Source: Propionibacteriaceae bacterium UBA5174 (GTDB lineage Bacteria; Actinomycetota; Actinomycetes; Propionibacteriales; Propionibacteriaceae). From it: 10,752 bases of DNA. The notes beneath the pieces were generated by a model, which searched no databases, had not been told where the DNA came from, and was given only the letters and a program-made list of their open reading frames with translations. The stretch is taken from the NCBI GenBank assembly GCA_002413345.1, contig DHWU01000082.1, positions 31,495 to 42,246 of the forward strand. Reading direction: 5' to 3'. The position numbers and the translations under genes are program-made. The first letter of the stretch is position 1. Every line of letters starts with the position of its first letter. Shown here piece after piece: positions 6,735 through 10,752 of the stretch.

Positions 6735-8041
6735 AACTTCTCGGGTTTACCGTCCGCATCGCAGTGAAGCTCTTCTTCGGCCTCGATCTCTCGGTAGTGC
6801 TTGTTACGCGAGCCCAAAATGAGGCTGGCCAGCACCGCGGCCAGCACTGAGGCGGTCAGGATTGCGACCTTGCCGATGTTGTCGGAGTCGCTGCCAAGGC
6901 CGAAGCTAAGTTCACTGACCAACAACGACACCGTAAAGCCGATGCCGCCGAGCACGGCCAAACCGAACACGTCGATCCAGGCCAGATCTGGGTCGAGGCT
7001 GGCATGTCGCAGCCGCGTGACCAGCCAGGTCGCACCACTGATGCCGATAGCTTTGCCAGCCACCAAACCCACGATTACGCCCAGTCCAATCGGACTGGCG
7101 ACTGCGCCCAAAAAGCCGTCGAGCCCGCCGACGGCAACCCCGGCAGAGAAGAATGCGAATACCGGCACTGCAACGCTGGCCGAGAAGGGCCTTAGTTGGT
7201 GCTCGAGCGTATCGCCAAGGCCGGAATCAAGGCCGGAGTTGCGTGGCGGCCGTACCGGAATGCAGAACGCCAGCACCACTCCGGCCACGGTGGCGTGGAC
7301 ACCGGAGGCATAGGTGAACACCCACGCCACTAGGCCAATCGGGAGTAGCAGCAGCCAGGGTGCCCAGACGTGTTTGAGCAAAAAGGCCTGACCCTTGTAG
7401 GCAATCAGCGCGAACCCGGCCAACGGCACGAGATCGGCCAAGAGGAACACCGGTTCGATGTCGTGGGAGTAGAAGAAGGCGATGATCGCAATCGCAATCA
7501 GGTCGTCTGCCACGGCCAGAGTCAGTAGAAAGGTGCGCAGTGCGGCCGGTAGATGCGAGCCGATTACGGCCAACACCGCTAAGGCGAAGGCGATGTCAGT
7601 GGCAGCTGGGATAGCCCACCCCTTGGCAGCCGACGGATCTGCGAAGGTGAAAGCGAGATAGATCAGCGCAGGTACCGCGACTCCACCCACGGCCGCAACC
7701 ACGGGAACTAGAGCCGTCTTCGGGTCCCGCAGGTCGCCGACCACGAACTCATGTTTGAGCTCCAGTCCGACTAGGAAAAAGAACACGGCCAGCAAGCCAT
7801 CAGCGGCCCAGTGCCCCAGCGAAAGGTCTAAGTCGAAGCCAAGGACGGTCCCGCCTAGATGAAGGTCACGGAGTGCAAAGTAGAAATCTGGCGCGAAGTT
7901 AGCCGCCACCATTGCCGCCGCTGCGCCAATCAGCAGCAGAATGCCGCCCACTGATTCTCGCCGCAGAATCTGCCTGATCCGCACGAACTCGCGATAGGCG
8001 CCTCGCGCCAGGACTACTGGAGCATTTGGTTGCTCAGTCAC
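6725..8041 (-). CDS. nhaA: Na+/H+ antiporter NhaA
   Basis: A 438-residue NhaA-type antiporter that exports Na+ (or Li+) in exchange for protons, with about 11-12 membrane segments. Family motifs are clear: FFFLVGLELKHEF (87-99), PAATDIAFALAVLAV with Asp149 (E. coli Asp133 equivalent), LTLAVADDLIAIAIIAFFYS with the cation-binding pair Asp179-Asp180 (Asp163-Asp164), SGVHATVAGVVLAF (246-259) and Lys330 in LVAGKAIGISGATW (Lys300). It is longer than the 388-residue E. coli protein, partly through a short charged cytoplasmic tail, EIEAEEEL onward. Start chosen at the GTG at 8041: it forms a GTGA overlap with the stop of the upstream peptidase gene and has GAGGA four bases upstream. The frame stays open to 8143, but that extension lies inside the peptidase gene and has no NhaA-like sequence. 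It is second in a two-gene operon; all transport residues look intact. Confidence 0.96.
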   Translation of the reverse strand: MTEQPNAPVVLARGAYREFVRIRQILRRESVGGILLLIGAAAAMVAANFAPDFYFALRDLHLGGTVLGFDLDLSLGHWAADGLLAVFFFLVGLELKHEFVVGDLRDPKTALVPVVAAVGGVAVPALIYLAFTFADPSAAKGWAIPAATDIAFALAVLAVIGSHLPAALRTFLLTLAVADDLIAIAIIAFFYSHDIEPVFLLADLVPLAGFALIAYKGQAFLLKHVWAPWLLLLPIGLVAWVFTYASGVHATVAGVVLAFCIPVRPPRNSGLDSGLGDTLEHQLRPFSASVAVPVFAFFSAGVAVGGLDGFLGAVASPIGLGVIVGLVAGKAIGISGATWLVTRLRHASLDPDLAWIDVFGLAVLGGIGFTVSLLVSELSFGLGSDSDNIGKVAILTASVLAAVLASLILGSRNKHYREIEAEEELHCDADGKPEKFQR

Positions 8042-9951
8042 CAAATCCTCACCCGCGCAGTCGGTTCCAGCCAGGAAGCGTCGCTCGCAGTGACGTCGAA
8101 GGCTTCGTAAAAGGACGGCAGGTTGCGCACCACCTGGTTGCATCGGAACTCTTCGGGAGAGTGCGGGTCGGTGGCGACTTGTTGGCGCAGAGCTTCGTCC
8201 CGGCGTTTGGTTCGCCAGGCCCGAGCCCAGGCATAGAAGAATCGCTGGATTGCCGGAATCTCGTCAACGGGGGGCGGGTTTTCGCCAGCGGCCAGCCGCC
8301 AAGCGCGGTAGGCGATCGTCAGCCCGCCCAGATCGCCGATGTTCTCCCCAATGGTCAGCTCGCCATTGACGCTCACCTCCGGGAGTTGCGCTGGATGGAG
8401 TACCGAGTATTGGTCGATAAGTGCCTTGGTTCGGTCGCTGAAGGCCTCTCGGTCGGCTGGCGTCCACCAATCGCGTAGCCGTCCGGTGCCGTCACAGGTT
8501 GACCCCTGGTCGTCGAAACCATGGCCGATTTCGTGCCCGATCACCGCGCCGATCGCACCGTAGTTGAGGGCGTCGTCAGCCTCAAGATCAAAGAATGGTG
8601 GTTGCAGAATTGCAGCGGGGAAGACGATCTCATTGCGCAGCGGGTGGTAGTAGGCGTTGACCGTTTGCGGGGTCATCAGCCATTCCCAGGCACGAATCGG
8701 GCCGCCCAACTTGCTCAACTCGTCAGTGGCGGAGAACTCGGCAGCGCGCAGCACATTGCCGAACAGGTCGGTGGGGACGATGACTAGTTCGGAATAGTCC
8801 TTCCAGCGGTCCGGATAGCCGATCTTCGGGGTGAAGTTGGCCAGCTTGGTCAACGCCTCAGCTCGGGTCTCGGGCCCCATCCAGTCCAGGTCCTGGATCG
8901 AGTCATGGTAGGCAGCGAGCACATTGGCCACGAGTTCATCCATGCGCTCTTTGGCCGCAGGTGGAAAGTGTTGGGCCACATACAGTTTGCCGACCGCCTC
9001 GCCTAGGTTGCGCTCGACTAGTTCGACGCCGCGCTTCCAACGCGCTTTGATGGTTGGAATGCCTTGCAGCACGGTGCCATAGAAGCCGAAGCGGGTTTCG
9101 GCTAGTTCATCAGGTAGATAGGGCGACATTGTGGCCACCAGGTTCCAGCGGCACCACTGTTTCCAATCAGCCAGCCTGGACGGTACGAGCAGCGTGGCCA
9201 ACTCGTTCAGGTAGGACGGCTGGGCCACGATCACTTGGGCAATTTCGGGAACGCCCGCCGCCGTCAGTACCCGGCTCCAGGCGAAGTTGGCGTCCAGATC
9301 GGCAACCGAAGTTGGGTTGTACATGGCCCGCAGATCGCGGGTGCGCACCTTGTCCCAATGCTTGGCTGCGAATTCAGTCTCGAGGCTGACTATGATCTCG
9401 GCGCCACTGGCGGTGAGTCCGGCGATGGTCAGGGTGCGATTCACGTAGTCGCGGTAGCTGACCAGGATGTCGGAATGTTCGGCGAGGCGGTAATACTCCT
9501 CATCGGGCAGGCCGATCCCCGCTTGGCCGATGAACAAGGCGTATTGGCTTGGATCGCCCGGATCGGCGTCCACCCCCAGGCCGATTGGGGCCCCGGTACC
9601 GCGTCGAATGCTGCGTCCGAAGTAGTCCAGGAGATCCTCGATGCTGGCGACGGCCTCGATCTCAGCCAGCAGCGGGGCCAGCGGGTCTAGACCTTGGGCC
9701 TGGATTCGCTCGGTATCCAGAAAGCTGCCGTAGAGGTGTTCAACCAGGTAGGCCTCGGTGCCGGGAGCAGATTCGGCGAGGCCGGTCACAATGTCACGGA
9801 TGGCCGATTCGGAGGCGTCACGAAGGTCCATGAACACTCCGGCGGCTTGTTTGTCGTCGGGGATGGAGACAGTGGACAACCAACGTCGGTTCACGTGACC
9901 GAAAAGGTCATCGGCGGGACGAATGGCGGGGGTAAGGTCAAATTCGGTCAC
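8038..9951 (-). CDS. M13-family zinc metallopeptidase (PepO / Zmp1-like endopeptidase)
   Basis: Complete 637-residue M13 (neprilysin-like) metallopeptidase, which cleaves short peptides on the amino side of hydrophobic residues. It has the N-terminal helical M13 domain starting RPADDLFGHVNRRWL, then NAYYHPLRNEIVFPAAILQPPFF (432-454) with the substrate-binding NAYY, the zinc motif HEIGH (473-477) with catalytic Glu474, the third zinc ligand Glu536 in GENIGD (535-540, Asp540 also conserved), His597 and Arg603 in the DPHSPEEFR stretch, and the terminal RVRIW. No signal peptide or membrane anchor is seen, as in M. tuberculosis Zmp1 (about 660 residues), so it is predicted cytosolic or exported by a non-classical route. 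GTG start at 9951, supported by the family-typical N-terminus; it has no Shine-Dalgarno sequence but has a TANNNT box six bases upstream. It is first in an operon with nhaA. Physiological substrate unknown. Confidence 0.95.
   Translation of the reverse strand: MTEFDLTPAIRPADDLFGHVNRRWLSTVSIPDDKQAAGVFMDLRDASESAIRDIVTGLAESAPGTEAYLVEHLYGSFLDTERIQAQGLDPLAPLLAEIEAVASIEDLLDYFGRSIRRGTGAPIGLGVDADPGDPSQYALFIGQAGIGLPDEEYYRLAEHSDILVSYRDYVNRTLTIAGLTASGAEIIVSLETEFAAKHWDKVRTRDLRAMYNPTSVADLDANFAWSRVLTAAGVPEIAQVIVAQPSYLNELATLLVPSRLADWKQWCRWNLVATMSPYLPDELAETRFGFYGTVLQGIPTIKARWKRGVELVERNLGEAVGKLYVAQHFPPAAKERMDELVANVLAAYHDSIQDLDWMGPETRAEALTKLANFTPKIGYPDRWKDYSELVIVPTDLFGNVLRAAEFSATDELSKLGGPIRAWEWLMTPQTVNAYYHPLRNEIVFPAAILQPPFFDLEADDALNYGAIGAVIGHEIGHGFDDQGSTCDGTGRLRDWWTPADREAFSDRTKALIDQYSVLHPAQLPEVSVNGELTIGENIGDLGGLTIAYRAWRLAAGENPPPVDEIPAIQRFFYAWARAWRTKRRDEALRQQVATDPHSPEEFRCNQVVRNLPSFYEAFDVTASDASWLEPTARVRIW
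8046..8050 (-). promoter_or_regulatory. Ribosome binding site of nhaA inside the M13 peptidase gene
   Basis: GAGGA on the minus strand, four bases before the nhaA GTG at 8041, within the last codons of the upstream peptidase gene. It decides the start and fits translational coupling. Confidence 0.6.
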
Positions 9952-9957
9952 TGCGCA

Positions 9958-9986
9958 AGGTTATCGGTTGGCCTCAATCGACTCAC
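9958..9986 (-). promoter_or_regulatory. Candidate leaderless promoter of the M13 peptidase-nhaA operon
   Basis: On the minus strand TAACCT (9963-9958) matches TANNNT and is separated by six bases from the GTG at 9951, so transcription would start on the start codon. A -35-like GTGAGT (9986-9981; TGA core matches) lies 17 bp upstream. There is no Shine-Dalgarno sequence, which fits a leaderless mRNA. The site lies just beyond the terminator-like stem of the preceding gene. Confidence 0.55.
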
Positions 9987-10001
9987 CGGGAGAGAATGCC
10001 G

Positions 10002-10046
10002 AACCGGCCCGTCGCCCAGATCGATAATCTGAGCGACGGGCCGGTT
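10002..10046 (-). terminator. Strong stem-loop after korB, probable terminator
   Basis: Perfect 14-bp inverted repeat AACCGGCCCGTCGC (10002-10015) and GCGACGGGCCGGTT (10033-10046). The 17-base interior can add a 4-bp AGAT/ATCT stem. It starts 14 bases past the korB stop and lies upstream of the candidate peptidase promoter, so it probably ends korB transcription and insulates the next operon. On the minus strand only TTC follows the stem, not a T-run, as is often seen in high-GC actinobacteria. Confidence 0.75.
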
Positions 10047-10060
10047 TAGTTGAAAGCTGG

Positions 10061-10752
10061 TCAGAGCTCCCAGGTGTCGTTGCCCTTGAGCAGGTTGGCG
10101 ACCGCGGCCAGCTTCGCTGACTCGTCATCAAAAGTGGCTACCTGGGCCCGGGCTAGATCGTCTTGAACCGGTCGGTCAACATCGCGGAAAATGCCGATTG
10201 GTGAGCGGGTCAGTGCATTCGAATCGGTGAGCTGGGCCAAAGCAAAAGCCAGCTGGGGATTCTCGGCGTGGGCGTCATGAACCAGCAGGTTCTCCGCACC
10301 AATCTCGGCCACCGGCGCCACCTTCAAGGTGCCGTCAGCTAGGCGGGTGACGCCCATCGAGTTGTCGGGGCCAAACACCACCGGTTCACCGTGGACGAGC
10401 TTGATCATTCCCTCGTTGGCCTTGAGCGGATCGAACGCACCGTCGTTGAAGATCACACAGTTCTGATAGATCTCCACCAGCGAGGCGCCCCGGTGGGCCG
10501 CCGCAGCTTTCAGAGTCTCGGTCAGGTGCGCCCGGTTGGAATCCAGGGTCCGAGCCACGAAGGTCGCCTCGGCCCCGAGAGCCAGTGCGACCGGGTTGAA
10601 CGGCCGATCCACCGAGCCCTGCGGTGAAGACTTAGTCACCTTGCCTTGCTCTGAGGTTGGGGAGTACTGGCCCTTGGTCAAACCGTAGATCCGATTGTTG
10701 AACAACAAGATGGTCAGGTTGATATTTCGGCGCAGCGCGTGGATCAGGTGGT
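10061..10752 (-). CDS. korB: 2-oxoacid (2-oxoglutarate):ferredoxin oxidoreductase beta subunit, 5' truncated
   Basis: C-terminal 229 residues of KorB, the thiamine-diphosphate-binding subunit of the CoA-dependent 2-oxoacid:ferredoxin oxidoreductase that oxidises 2-oxoglutarate to succinyl-CoA. The frame is open to the window edge. The visible start reads HLIHALRRNINLTI then LLFNNRIYGLTKGQYSPTSE; the NN pair is the end of the family's diphosphate-binding motif (GDG to NN), and GLTKGQYSPTS with the KVTKSSPQG stretch is typical of two-subunit KorAB. ALGAEATFVAR and VEIYQNCVIFN follow. Roughly 110-120 N-terminal residues, including GDG and the cluster cysteines, lie beyond the edge, as would korA, normally just upstream. 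The TTG at 10708 is an internal leucine codon, not the start. A strong stem-loop follows the stop, so korB ends its operon. Substrate choice (2-oxoglutarate rather than pyruvate) is inferred from similarity. Confidence 0.94.
   Translation of the reverse strand, partial: HLIHALRRNINLTILLFNNRIYGLTKGQYSPTSEQGKVTKSSPQGSVDRPFNPVALALGAEATFVARTLDSNRAHLTETLKAAAAHRGASLVEIYQNCVIFNDGAFDPLKANEGMIKLVHGEPVVFGPDNSMGVTRLADGTLKVAPVAEIGAENLLVHDAHAENPQLAFALAQLTDSNALTRSPIGIFRDVDRPVQDDLARAQVATFDDESAKLAAVANLLKGNDTWEL

Noticed and set aside
6801..7313. Open frame of 170 codons on the plus strand opposite nhaA.
   Set aside because: It is antisense to a well-conserved transporter, has no recognisable domain or ribosome binding site, and has the Ser/Thr/Pro/Ala-rich composition expected of a shadow frame.
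8042..8143. 34-codon N-terminal extension of nhaA, starting at 8143.
   Set aside because: It lies in another frame of the M13 peptidase C-terminus, encodes an Arg/Cys-containing stretch unlike NhaA, and the GTG at 8041 has both the stop overlap and a ribosome binding site.
9235..9690. Open frame of 151 codons on the plus strand opposite the M13 peptidase.
   Set aside because: No domain is recognisable, no promoter or ribosome binding site is seen, and the peptidase coding sequence is continuous and conserved across it.
10706..10708. TTG at 10708 as the korB start.
   Set aside because: The codons beyond it encode HLIHALRRNINLTI, conserved KorB sequence, so the TTG is internal.
1..10752. Search for CRISPR arrays, tandem repeats, insertion-sequence ends, tRNA genes, integrases or toxin-antitoxin pairs.
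   Set aside because: No repeated spacer pattern, terminal inverted repeats, transposase motif or tRNA-like fold was noticed; the coding density is continuous and the genes are housekeeping or common chromosomal families.
1..10752. Frequency of the tetranucleotide CTAG, which is rare in many bacteria but appears fairly often here.
   Set aside because: My rough count by eye, about thirty sites, is near or slightly below what base composition predicts, and I could not compute it exactly; not enough to claim anything.

Overview
This window looks like an ordinary chromosomal segment of a moderately high-GC actinobacterium (G+C about 60% by eye). Several signs point there. The proton-pumping complex I genes run nuoL-nuoM-nuoN and are followed directly by an (all-E) polyprenyl diphosphate synthase. 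GTG starts are common. Two genes lack a Shine-Dalgarno sequence but have a TANNNT box 6-7 bases before the start codon, the classic actinobacterial leaderless arrangement. Protein motifs such as the STPGT/LDKIGTFG stretch of NuoM and the His/Glu-rich loop of NuoN also fit. A Propionibacteriales-type organism is plausible, but I cannot fix the genus.

Layout. Positions 1-4189 (+) hold the 3' end of a nuo operon: a 5'-truncated nuoL, then complete nuoM and nuoN, each with little or no spacing. Positions 4206-5201 (+) encode a long-chain polyprenyl diphosphate synthase, probably for the menaquinone side chain; it may also have its own leaderless promoter. Positions 5283-6722 (+) encode an amidase-signature hydrolase of the NylA-like type. 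It converges, with only 2 bp between stop codons, on a minus-strand operon read from about 9951 down to 6725: an M13 zinc metallopeptidase (PepO/Zmp1-like) followed by an NhaA Na+/H+ antiporter, joined by a 4-bp GTGA stop/start overlap. Positions 10061-10752 (-) are the C-terminal two-thirds of KorB, the thiamine-diphosphate subunit of 2-oxoacid:ferredoxin oxidoreductase. A perfect 14-bp GC-rich stem separates it from the peptidase gene.

How the genes fit together. Much of the window concerns energy conservation. NuoL/M/N are the three antiporter-like, proton-translocating subunits of complex I. The polyprenyl synthase probably makes the tail of the menaquinone that complex I reduces. KorAB oxidises 2-oxoglutarate (or another 2-oxoacid) with reduction of ferredoxin. 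NhaA uses the proton gradient to export Na+. The amidase and the M13 peptidase have no evident role in this theme.

I found no mobile element, tRNA, rRNA, CRISPR array or phage-like gene, and no credible candidate for an undescribed system. The points worth a second look concern gene expression: two candidate leaderless promoters, the translationally coupled peptidase-antiporter pair, the nearly abutting convergent genes and the strong terminator-like stem.
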